From an uncultured Lachnospiraceae bacterium (lineage in GTDB: Bacteria > Bacillota > Clostridia > Lachnospirales > Lachnospiraceae), in assembly GCA_910578335.1 (NCBI GenBank), contig CAJTPU010000022.1:27989-60264 (forward strand): a DNA stretch of 32,276 nucleotides. Direction: 5' to 3'. A model generated the notes under the pieces. That model saw only the letters and a list, made by a program, of their open reading frames with translations, had not been told where the DNA came from and did not search any database. Both the position numbers and the translations under genes were made by a program. Positions 1 through 4,551 of the stretch are shown in pieces; the stretch's first letter is position 1; the number at the start of each line of letters is the position of its first letter.

Positions 1-254
1 ATTGCGGGGGTGAGTTCCTTTATCCCCACATACTTGCGGATAATTGCGGCGAAGCTGTCAAAATCGCTCTTGTTCTGTTCGTAGGTATCGACTTCCTGCT
101 GGTCTGCCTTGACCTTTTCTTCCAGTTCTCTCTGTTCCGCTTCATACTCTGCGGACAGCTTCAAAAACCTGTCATGGCTGATTGCGCCGCTTATGTCGTC
201 CTCATAAATCCGCTTGAAGATACGGTCAAGTTCCGCTAGGGGCAAAGCCCGCAT
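1..254 (-). pseudogene. C-terminal fragment of a large serine recombinase
   Basis: The minus frame encodes LAELDRIFKRIYEDDISG followed by a charged coiled coil and an IRKYVGIKELTPA segment that runs off the left edge of the window. This matches the coiled-coil C-terminus of large serine recombinases of Tn916/Tn1549-type and related conjugative elements (DUF4368-like end). The catalytic and zinc-ribbon domains are absent. The frame opens at an ATG at 254, but residues before LAELDR come from foreign sequence, so this is a deletion scar rather than a real start. It overlaps, in another frame, the truncated gene at 226-348. Probably inactive and not the integrase of the phage to its right. Confidence 0.7.
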
Positions 255-348
255 CGTAAACCGCCCGGCAGTACTGCGCGGCCAGCTCCGCATTTTCCGT
301 ATCGCCGCCATACCAAGCGGCGGTGATGTAAGCAAGGGGTCGTTTCAT
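226..348 (-). pseudogene. Truncated DUF4406-like protein, N-terminal 40 codons
   Basis: Starts at ATG 348 behind a good GGAGG site and reads MKRPLAYITAAWYGGDTENA, then AAQYCRAVYDAGFAP, and stops abruptly at codon 41. This N-terminus is typical of a roughly 110-residue family (DUF4406/nucleoside-deoxyribosyltransferase-like fold) found in Lachnospiraceae conjugative elements. The usual continuation after AGFAP is missing because the sequence switches to the recombinase tail near 235-240. I read this as a deletion joining two element genes. The ribosome site is intact, so a 40-residue peptide could still be made. Confidence 0.65.
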
Positions 349-393
349 AGTCGTTTACCTCCGATATTTTAATAGTTGTCGTTCAACCCAATC

Positions 394-428
394 CCCCCGC
401 CCTTTCCCATTCATGGGAAAGGGGGCGG
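394..428. other. Long G+C-rich hairpin
   Basis: CCCTTTCCCAT and ATGGGAAAGGG arms face each other across a two-base centre, extended by CCGCC/GGCGG with a two-base bulge. There is no T-run after it. It is the first of a series of strong hairpins in the gene-free stretch 349-846. Confidence 0.6.
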
Positions 429-438
429 CTCTGGAGGA

Positions 439-576
439 TATATCCCCCGCCGCGCCGGGAGGGGTGGCACAGCCGGGGCGGGCCGTCAAGGGCAAGCCGC
501 CGCAAGCGGCGGTGCTACGCACCCTTGACTGCCCACTCCCGGCTGTGCTCAGTAGCAGGCGGCGACGGGGGATATA
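439..576. repeat. Nested composite palindrome of about 140 bp
   Basis: Four perfect inverted repeats are nested concentrically: TATATCCCCC (439-448) with GGGGGATATA (567-576); GCACAGCCGGG (467-477) with CCCGGCTGTGC (538-548); GTCAAGGG (485-492) with CCCTTGAC (522-529); and a GCCGCCGC-AA-GCGGCGG apex (496-512). No gene is supported here: the overlapping frames lack ribosome sites and are composed of the palindrome arms. It could be a structured RNA, an origin of transfer or single-strand origin of the neighbouring conjugative-element remnant, or a recombination target. Function unknown. Confidence 0.6.
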
Positions 577-673
577 CCACCAGAGCCCCTATGCAAAAAT
601 GCGCGGGGACAACGATAGCTTTGGGACAAAATGTCTCGAAGTTACTGCGCAATAATTTGACTTTGCGGGTGGA

Positions 674-741
674 ATGGCCGGGGTCTGCTGGGGGCCGCCT
701 TGATAACCAAAACAGGGCGGCCCCCAGTGGGCCCCGGCCAT
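674..741. other. 68-nt hairpin with two perfect stem blocks
   Basis: ATGGCCGGGG (674-683) pairs with CCCCGGCCAT (732-741), and CTGGGGGCCGCC (688-699) with GGCGGCCCCCAG (716-727), separated by a TCTG/TGGG internal loop and capped by a 16-nt A-rich loop. No T-run follows directly. It lies in the G+C-rich conjugative-element-like flank, 10 nt before a true terminator hairpin. Confidence 0.6.
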
Positions 742-751
742 ATCGCGCAAA

Positions 752-779
752 AAAGCCGCCCTATTTCAAGGACGGCTTT
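752..779 (-). terminator. Intrinsic terminator for the minus-strand zinc-ribbon gene
   Basis: AAAGCCG...CGGCTTT stem; on the minus strand it is followed by a run of six T. It lies about 70 nt past the stop of the gene at 847-975. The same arms recur in opposite orientation at 1000-1030. Confidence 0.65.
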
Positions 780-846
780 CTGCGTAATGTGATAGTTTCA
801 ATCTGTTTTCTTGTGTTTTTGTCAAAAATCTTGCGTTTTCGTGTTC

Positions 847-975
847 CTAATAAGAGTTATTCATATCCTGATTATCGGCTGCAGTATTGCTGTTGACAGG
901 GTAGCCGCAGTTTGGGCAGTTTATAGCTTTGTCAGAAATTTCTTTTCCACATTCGGGGCAGTTAATTAGTGCCAT
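847..975 (-). CDS. Zinc-ribbon micro-protein, 42 aa
   Basis: Reads MALINCPECGKEISDKAINC then PNCGYPV and a polar tail ending NNSY. The two CxxC pairs (CPEC and CPNC, 11 residues apart) form a classic short zinc ribbon, as at the N-terminus of many Firmicutes membrane or regulatory proteins. Start is ATG 975 with a GAGGAAA ribosome site. It is downstream of and co-oriented with the membrane-protein gene at 1059-1409 and is bracketed by two near-identical hairpins. In other genomes such ribbons are often fused to membrane segments, so the two genes may act together; that is inference. Exact function unknown. Confidence 0.75.
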   Translation of the reverse strand: MALINCPECGKEISDKAINCPNCGYPVNSNTAADNQDMNNSY

Positions 976-999
976 AATTTTCCTCTTTCATGTTTAGCT

Positions 1000-1030
1000 A
1001 AAGCCGTCCATGTTATGCAAGGGCGGCTTT
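1000..1030. terminator. Terminator-like hairpin, inverted copy of 752-779
   Basis: AAAGCCGTCC pairs over 10 positions (one G-T) with GGGCGGCTTT. T-runs are short on both strands (TTTT on plus). It separates the zinc-ribbon gene from the membrane-protein gene. Confidence 0.5.
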
Positions 1031-1058
1031 TGTCCATTAAGTGTAATATGTAAATATT

Positions 1059-1409
1059 TTATCTTGCTTTTGATTTAATTAAAGACACAACGGCAACAAT
1101 AGCATTAATGAGGCACCATCCAGCCCATATATTAAGGTCTGCAAAATTTCCGGCAAGTGCAAAACCAACTAATGCGCCAAGACCGAAAAGTACAATCAAA
1201 GCAATATTGCCTCCTTTACTTCCGTTTCGGGTGACAATTGATACAATACCACCTGAAAGCATTACGATTGCGACAAGAATACCTGCACTTCCGCTGGACT
1301 GTCCATTTGCAGTTACCGTATTTACAAGACCTGCTGCGCAGGATTGAAATGCAACGACCATAAACAGAACAATAGACAGGATTCCTGACACTAACTTCCA
1401 TGTTTTCAT
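1059..1409 (-). CDS. Small multi-pass membrane protein, 116 aa
   Basis: Four hydrophobic segments are visible: residues about 7-28, 42-60, 68-87 and 92-110, with charged RNGSKGG in a loop and a KSKAR tail, so probably four transmembrane helices. Start ATG 1409 has an AAAGAGG site. No enzyme motif is recognised. It lies at the lysogeny end of the prophage, oriented away from the early genes, where lysogenic-conversion genes (for example superinfection exclusion) are often found, but nothing in the sequence proves that role. It has a long 5-prime leader on the minus strand (see 1486-1575). Confidence 0.7.
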   Translation of the reverse strand: MKTWKLVSGILSIVLFMVVAFQSCAAGLVNTVTANGQSSGSAGILVAIVMLSGGIVSIVTRNGSKGGNIALIVLFGLGALVGFALAGNFADLNIWAGWCLINAIVAVVSLIKSKAR

Positions 1410-1838
1410 AGCAAATACCTCTTTTCTTTAGAATAATTTATTAAAGCGCCTTTGGCGGTTTAACCAGTATGATATAAGTTATTTAAAACATAGGGTATTG
1501 TCCTATATCAGACTTGTGAGTAGAAATAAATTGGAAGTTGCCTGATGATAATTCATTTCCGTTGCCCCTATGTTTGAATTTGCCCTTAATTTATAACATT
1601 GCTGATTGGTTTGAGTATATCATAAATAATAATACAAGTAAAACGATATTTAAAATATTTCCATAAATTACCAGAATACTTTAGATAATTTATGTGGTTT
1701 AATATATGTATGGGATATTTTACAATTCTTGGAATTATAAAAAGAAACAGGTTACCGATAATCATGGGGGAAAAAGAGGGGAGGAAGGCGGCTGGTTTTA
1801 TTTCCAAATCGGTATAGCGATAGATTTAATACAAATAC
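1410..1838. other. A+T-rich non-coding stretch with a widely spaced inverted repeat
   Basis: No convincing gene lies in this stretch. A minus-strand frame at 1586-1807 starts with TTG, lacks a ribosome site and is compositionally just A+T-rich DNA. The only structure seen is a perfect 10-bp inverted repeat, AAACATAGGG (1486-1495) with CCCTATGTTT (1566-1575). It would close a roughly 70-nt loop in the leader RNA of the membrane-protein gene. Confidence 0.5.
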
Positions 1839-1850
1839 AAACATTTGTTC
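1839..1850. promoter_or_regulatory. LexA-like box, upstream copy
   Basis: AAACATTTGTTC matches the Gram-positive SOS box core GAAC-N4-GTTC at all but one core position. It lies 8 bp upstream of the -35 element of the promoter for the gene at 1925. Confidence 0.45.
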
Positions 1851-1858
1851 TAAAATCC

Positions 1859-1887
1859 TTGCAATGAAAGGTCAAGTGTGATATGAT
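1859..1887 (+). promoter_or_regulatory. Sigma-A-type promoter of the 56-aa gene
   Basis: TTGCAA (1859-1864), 17-bp spacer, TATGAT (1882-1887). It is followed 12 bp later by a LexA-like box and 38 bp later by the start of the small gene. Confidence 0.6.
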
Positions 1888-1898
1888 AAATAAACACA

Positions 1899-1910
1899 GA
1901 ACGTTTGTTT
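1899..1910. promoter_or_regulatory. LexA-like box, downstream copy
   Basis: GAACGTTTGTTT has one core mismatch to GAAC-N4-GTTC and covers the expected transcription start region. With the box at 1839-1850 it brackets the promoter. Confidence 0.45.
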
Positions 1911-1924
1911 GAAAAAGGGAAGGG

Positions 1925-2095
1925 ATGATGACAGTGGGTAAAGAAGTACAAACTGGAAGTTTAGAGAAAATATCTGAGGATATTTTTGATTATCGTAAAC
2001 TGATTATTGAGATGATTGAAAAAATTGATAATCAAGCCTTTTTACATTTTACATATAATTTATTAAACTCTTTTAAAAAGAAATGGGGCATTTAA
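1925..2095 (+). CDS. Small SOS-box-associated phage protein, 56 aa
   Basis: Reads MMTVGKEVQTGSLEKIS, then DIFDYRKLIIEMIEKIDNQ, then FLHFTYNLLNSFKKKW. The helical RKLIIEMIEKIDNQxFL pattern resembles short proteins found beside phage repressors, whose function is not known to me. Purine-rich GGGAAGGG abuts ATG 1925; GTG 1934 has better spacing, so the true start may be three codons later. The promoter is flanked by two LexA-like boxes, suggesting DNA-damage control. The gene converges on the repressor gene at 2092-2445, and its stop lies inside the shared terminator palindrome. Confidence 0.65.
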   Translation: MMTVGKEVQTGSLEKISEDIFDYRKLIIEMIEKIDNQAFLHFTYNLLNSFKKKWGI

Positions 2096-2107
2096 TGCCC
2101 CTCTTTT
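2085..2107. terminator. Bidirectional terminator holding both stop codons
   Basis: GGGGCATT (2085-2092) and AATGCCCC (2094-2101) form a perfect 8-bp inverted repeat around one base. TCTTTT follows on plus and ATTTCTTTTT on minus. The TAA of the plus gene (2093-2095) and the TAA of the minus repressor (2092-2094) share the TTAA at its centre. Confidence 0.8.
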
Positions 2108-2445
2108 GCATACCAATAGTCTATAGTATCAAATATGGTATTTTGGTGTTCTTTGCTAAGTGCTTTTAGCTTTTTTATATTTTCCATAAAAACAGAATCT
2201 GATAAAATGTCGGGTATAAAATCAGCATTATCAATGGTTAAATTTTCTTCCCAACCCATTAAATAAGCAGGACTACAGTTAAACAAATGAGCCAACGCAA
2301 TAACTTTATCATATGGAATATTAGGAATTTTCCCACTTTCATATCTTTGCATGGTTTGTTTGGATACAGATACTTTTTTTCCTACTTCTTCTAAAGTCAT
2401 TCCTTTTTTTAAACGCATGGCTTTTATATTTTCATTCAAATTCAT
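2092..2445 (-). CDS. XRE-family transcriptional repressor 1, 117 aa
   Basis: N-terminal helix-turn-helix (about residues 5-60): IKAMRLKKGMTLEEVGKKVS, then VSKQTMQRYESGKIPNIPYD, then LAHLFNCSPAYLMGW, the standard Cro/CI-type fold ending in the YLMGW motif common in Firmicutes phage repressors. The C-terminal part is short and has no LexA-type peptidase, so SOS induction would need another route. Start ATG 2445 is chosen for its AAAGGTGG site 7 nt upstream; an in-frame GTG at 2463 lies in front of that site. It is transcribed divergently from the Cro-like gene across a region with two 21-bp operators, and is the likely lytic-switch repressor. Confidence 0.85.
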   Translation of the reverse strand: MNLNENIKAMRLKKGMTLEEVGKKVSVSKQTMQRYESGKIPNIPYDKVIALAHLFNCSPAYLMGWEENLTIDNADFIPDILSDSVFMENIKKLKALSKEHQNTIFDTIDYWYAKEGH

Positions 2446-2467
2446 TTTTTTACCACCTTTCACAATT

Positions 2468-2495
2468 ATTGTAACATAAATTGTTTATAATGCAA
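2468..2495 (-). promoter_or_regulatory. Repressor 1 promoter
   Basis: On the minus strand: TTGCAT (2495-2490), 16-bp spacer, TACAAT (2473-2468), about 22 bp before the repressor start codon. Confidence 0.55.
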
Positions 2496-2510
2496 CTAAA
2501 AAAGTTATAA

Positions 2511-2531
2511 AAGTTACTTGACAAGTGACAC
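2511..2531. promoter_or_regulatory. Operator O1 of switch 1
   Basis: AAGTTAC-TTGACAA-GTGACAC: half-sites spaced exactly as in O2 and O3. It covers the -35 box (TTGACA) of the rightward promoter, so occupancy would block the Cro-like gene. Confidence 0.6.
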
Positions 2532-2546
2532 GCCGAATGATATATT
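2518..2546 (+). promoter_or_regulatory. Rightward early promoter of switch 1
   Basis: Consensus TTGACA (2518-2523), 17-bp spacer, TATATT (2541-2546). The -35 lies inside O1 and O2 begins 2 bp after the -10. Confidence 0.75.
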
Positions 2547-2547
2547 A

Positions 2548-2568
2548 AAGTCACGTAATAGGTGACTT
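2548..2568. promoter_or_regulatory. Operator O2 of switch 1
   Basis: AAGTCAC-GTAATAG-GTGACTT: perfect 7-bp inverted repeat with a 7-bp spacer, just downstream of the -10 and directly before the GGAGG of the Cro-like gene. Confidence 0.65.
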
Positions 2569-2580
2569 GGAGGAAATGAT

Positions 2581-2787
2581 ATTGTAGATACATTAAAAAT
2601 AAAGACTTTAGTAATAGAAAGAGGAAAAACTCAAGTAGAAGTAGCAAAAGAAATGGGAATGTCGAAAAAAGTGTGGTATGACAGGATGAAAAAGAAAAAG
2701 TTCGATTCGGATGAAATGTATAAACTGATTCACATTTTAGATATAAAAGACCCTGCTCCTATTTTTTTTGCAGAAAAAGTCACTTAA
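2581..2787 (+). CDS. Cro-like helix-turn-helix protein, about 68 aa, non-standard start
   Basis: The frame reads VDTLKIKTLVIERGKTQVEV, then AKEMGMSKKVWYDRMKKKKF, then MYKLIHILDIKDPAPIFFAE. This is a compact helix-turn-helix protein like phage Cro or small antirepressors. GGAGG (2569-2573) is correctly placed for a start at 2581, but that codon is ATT. The nearby ATG at 2576 is out of frame and hits TAG after three codons. Either the gene uses a rare ATT start, with low, self-limiting translation, or a two-base AT expansion has damaged the start. The next in-frame ATG would remove the first helix. A third operator copy overlaps the end of the gene. Confidence 0.6.
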   Translation: MVDTLKIKTLVIERGKTQVEVAKEMGMSKKVWYDRMKKKKFDSDEMYKLIHILDIKDPAPIFFAEKVT

Positions 2788-2797
2788 TAAGAGACTT
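2777..2797. promoter_or_regulatory. Operator-like copy O3
   Basis: AAGTCAC-TTAATAA-GAGACTT: 13 of 14 arm positions match O2. It overlaps the stop codon of the Cro-like gene, about 230 bp from O2, a distance suited to looping between repressor oligomers. Confidence 0.55.
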
Positions 2798-2815
2798 ATT
2801 CGAATTAATAATATT

Positions 2816-2909
2816 GTACCATCTGCGCGGCACACAGGTGCCGCAACGCATTCCTATTTGCCCAAGGCACGCAGGTTCTCCCTTAGCCTGCGTGCCGCGC
2901 AGAGGGTAC
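2816..2909. repeat. 94-bp three-way-junction palindromic element, copy A
   Basis: Outer stem GTACC-A-TCTGC (2816-2826) with GCAGA-G-GGTAC (2899-2909). Inside are hairpin 1, GCGGCAC-ACAG-GTGCCGC (2827-2844), and hairpin 2, GGCACGCAGG (2866-2875) with CCTGCGTGCC (2887-2896). A second element of the same length and layout lies at 4107-4200. The frame crossing it (2768-2962) is not credible as a gene. Confidence 0.75.
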
Positions 2910-2958
2910 AAAAGTCTATAGGTAGGCAGCAAGAAAGGGAGGCTGGGGTAACCTCCCT

Positions 2959-3318
2959 TTAATCGTTAGTATTAAGAGTTTTTTCCAATTCTTCCAAAGA
3001 ATTTATAAAAGCAAGAACAGCTTTTACTTGCTCATCATTCATCTTTTCTAATTGGGTAAGTGCTTTGTGGTGGATTTCAGATAATGAATTATTTTTACTG
3101 ATTTGCTTTAATTTGGGTTCTGTTCCATTGAGTACCCATTCAGCATTGTAACCATATTTTTCTTCAATCAAAACTGCAAGGGATTGCGACAAACGAATGT
3201 CAGGGTCCTTAAGGAGTTTGGATATATAGCTTTCGGTTACACCAATTACAGAGGCAAACTGTTTTTGCTTTAATTTATTTTCCTTTAGTATCTGTCTTAT
3301 TCTATCACACTGGTTCAT
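2959..3318 (-). CDS. XRE-family transcriptional repressor 2, 119 aa
   Basis: Reads MNQCDRIRQILKENKLKQKQ, then FASVIGVTESYISKLLKDPD, then AVLIEEKYGYNAEWVLNGTE. This is a helix-turn-helix of about 65 residues followed by the YNAEWVLNGTEP boundary motif common in phage repressors, then a short helical C-terminus (EKMNDEQVKAVLAFINSLEE). No peptidase domain. Start ATG 3318 has AGGAGG 6-7 nt upstream; longer in-frame starts place that ribosome site inside the gene. It is divergent from the gene at 3444 across a second operator-promoter region, making a second complete switch next to the first. Confidence 0.85.
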   Translation of the reverse strand: MNQCDRIRQILKENKLKQKQFASVIGVTESYISKLLKDPDIRLSQSLAVLIEEKYGYNAEWVLNGTEPKLKQISKNNSLSEIHHKALTQLEKMNDEQVKAVLAFINSLEELEKTLNTND

Positions 3319-3329
3319 AGCGTACCTCC

Positions 3330-3343
3330 TATGAATCATACAA
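3330..3343. promoter_or_regulatory. Putative operator of switch 2, left copy
   Basis: TATGAATCATACAA matches the palindromic right copy (CTTGAATCATTCAA) at 11 of 14 positions and overlaps the -10 region of the leftward promoter. Confidence 0.45.
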
Positions 3344-3368
3344 TAACAAAAAAACTTGAACAAGTCAA
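3340..3368 (-). promoter_or_regulatory. Repressor 2 promoter
   Basis: On the minus strand: TTGACT (3368-3363), 17-bp spacer, TATTGT (3345-3340). Confidence 0.5.
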
Positions 3369-3378
3369 GAAAAATATA

Positions 3379-3407
3379 TTGACAACATGAATGAATTAAT
3401 TTATACT
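3379..3407 (+). promoter_or_regulatory. Rightward early promoter of switch 2
   Basis: Consensus TTGACA (3379-3384), 17-bp spacer, TATACT (3402-3407), followed directly by the TTGAATCATTCAA palindrome. Confidence 0.75.
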
Positions 3408-3419
3408 TGAATCATTCAA
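3406..3419. promoter_or_regulatory. Putative operator of switch 2, right copy
   Basis: TTGAAT-C-ATTCAA (3407-3419) is a perfect 13-bp palindrome just after the -10, where a repressor would block the early promoter. Confidence 0.6.
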
Positions 3420-3443
3420 TGGTAAGAAGGAGGTAGTGGCGTG

Positions 3444-3605
3444 ATGACAATTAGTAAAGAAGCGGTAATACGAAAGATTGAAGAAATGCCTGCAGAAAGG
3501 GTATCAAAGGTGCTAATTTTCATGGCAGGTATGGAAGCTGAGCTCGTTATTGATGAAAAGAGCGAAACTGATTACCAGCATAACGATACAAAGCAACTTG
3601 TATAA
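3444..3605 (+). CDS. Small early phage protein, 53 aa
   Basis: Reads MTISKEAVIRKIEEMPAERV, then KVLIFMAGMEAELVID, with a polar tail. The helical IRKIEEMPAERVSKVLIFM segment is common in small proteins placed right after phage repressor switches; I know no assigned function. AAGGAGGT (3427-3434) supports ATG 3444; GTG 3441 is the alternative. First gene of the rightward early transcript of switch 2. Confidence 0.7.
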   Translation: MTISKEAVIRKIEEMPAERVSKVLIFMAGMEAELVIDEKSETDYQHNDTKQLV

Positions 3606-3614
3606 ACATACACA

Positions 3615-3648
3615 AAAAGTAGTTCCAATATACAGCGGGAACACTTTT
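3615..3648 (+). terminator. Terminator-like hairpin
   Basis: AAAAGT-A-GTTCC (3615-3626) pairs with GGAAC-ACTTTT (3638-3648), 11 bp with one bulged A. The T-run is part of the stem, so it may be a partial terminator or attenuator between the early small gene and the excisionase-like gene. Confidence 0.45.
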
Positions 3649-3685
3649 CCGACAAGGGAGAAAAATAAAGAAGGGAGCGGATAAG

Positions 3686-3907
3686 ATGACGCAAAGGGTA
3701 ACAGTACAACATGCAGCCAAGGAACTGGGGCTTGCTCCTCAGGGCGTCCGTGAGTATATGAAGCGAGGGCTTATAGATATTGGTGATGTTCTGCCAGCAA
3801 TCCAAGGAAAAGGTAAAACAAAGAGATATGTAATTTACCGCGAAAAATTGGACAGATATTTAGGAAAAACCATTGAAAACGGAGGGACAAGCCATGCAGT
3901 TACATAA
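3686..3907 (+). CDS. Excisionase-like winged-helix DNA-binding protein, 73 aa
   Basis: Reads MTQRVTVQHAAKELGLAPQG, then VREYMKRGLIDIGDVLPAIQ, then KRYVIYREKLDRYLG. The pattern (AAKELG-x-VREYMKRG, a short wing with lysines, then YREKLDRYL) is that of MerR-like/excisionase-type helix-turn-helix proteins. Such small proteins act as Xis factors or early regulators. AAGGGAG precedes ATG 3686. No integrase is in the window, so the excisionase role is inferred from fold and size alone. Confidence 0.65.
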   Translation: MTQRVTVQHAAKELGLAPQGVREYMKRGLIDIGDVLPAIQGKGKTKRYVIYREKLDRYLGKTIENGGTSHAVT

Positions 3908-4100
3908 AATACTGACCTATGCCAGTTTTATTTGCATTCTGGTCGGACTTGCCGGCTTTGCGGGTACGGCGGAGTTTGAGCCGGTGGACAATGGTGGTGT
4001 AGCGGCAGCCCTGTGCCTTGTAGCCATCGGGATACTGTGCGGGGTGTGGGCAGCGCTGGAGGAGGGCGGGCACGGGAGGCGGACAAGCCAGGGAAAGTAA
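3894..4100 (+). CDS. Two-helix membrane protein, 68 aa
   Basis: Reads MQLHKILTYASFICILVGLA, then GFAGTAEFEPVDNGG, then VAAALCLVAIGILCGVWAAL with a basic tail. Two hydrophobic helices flank an acidic loop. ATG 3894 is preferred to an upstream in-frame ATG because GGAGGG lies just before it. It overlaps the preceding gene by 14 nt, so translation is probably coupled. Function unknown. Confidence 0.6.
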   Translation: MQLHKILTYASFICILVGLAGFAGTAEFEPVDNGGVAAALCLVAIGILCGVWAALEEGGHGRRTSQGK

Positions 4101-4106
4101 ATACCG

Positions 4107-4200
4107 CCATGCCTTCCGCGCGGCGCACAGGTGCCGCTATCCCCCTATTTATAATAAGCGGGCGCAGGACCCTGTCCTGCGTGCCGCGCGGAGGGCATGG
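4107..4200. repeat. 94-bp three-way-junction palindromic element, copy B
   Basis: Outer stem CCATGCC-T-TCCGC (4107-4119) with GCGGA-G-GGCATGG (4188-4200). Hairpin 1 is GCGGCGC-ACAG-GTGCCGC (4120-4137). Hairpin 2 is CGCAGGAC (4163-4170) with GTCCTGCG (4174-4181). Same length and order as copy A at 2816-2909; outer-stem differences are compensated on both sides. It fills the gap between two early genes. Confidence 0.75.
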
Positions 4201-4218
4201 GGACGGAAAGGAGAAGAA

Positions 4219-4551
4219 ATGGAAAAATTTGATTTTGAGGTAGTGACAGAAGGCAGTTTTGAAGATGCCGGATATACCATCAGCACAATCGTTATCCGGC
4301 TGAACCCGGCTGCCATGAATGCGTATATCATGTCTCTGAACATGAACTACCGTGAATGCTACGAAACAGAAGAAGAGTGGGAAAAACATAAAGCCCTGAA
4401 AGCGGCGGAGCATAAGGCATGGGAAAGAAAGATTCTTGACAGGCTGCAATTCACGGGAGACACAGGGTATGCCATCAAGCAGACAGTAAGTGAAATCTTT
4501 ACAGTAGCCCTGTTTGAACAACATCAACAGGAAAAAAGGGAGCAGGGATAA
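4219..4551 (+). CDS. Early phage protein of unknown function, 110 aa
   Basis: Reads MEKFDFEVVTEGSFEDAGYT, with MNYRECYETEEEWEKHKALK in the middle. It is an acidic alpha/beta-looking protein with no motif that I recognise. GGAAAGGAGAAG precedes ATG 4219. Its TAA overlaps the ATG of the next gene (TAATG), so the pair is translationally coupled. It is the first gene after palindromic element B. Confidence 0.6.
   Translation: MEKFDFEVVTEGSFEDAGYTISTIVIRLNPAAMNAYIMSLNMNYRECYETEEEWEKHKALKAAEHKAWERKILDRLQFTGDTGYAIKQTVSEIFTVALFEQHQQEKREQG

Noticed and set aside
525..896. Open frame of 123 codons on plus
   Set aside because: It crosses two large palindromes, has no ribosome site and reads as low-plausibility Arg/Pro-rich protein; explained by G+C-rich structured DNA.
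1586..1807. Minus-strand 73-codon hydrophobic frame
   Set aside because: TTG start without ribosome site in A+T-rich DNA; hydrophobicity follows from base composition.
2768..2962. 64-codon plus frame after the Cro-like gene
   Set aside because: Consists mainly of the arms of palindromic element A and has no ribosome site.
3928..4527. 199-codon minus frame
   Set aside because: Antisense to two or three tightly coupled plus genes with good ribosome sites; typical shadow frame.
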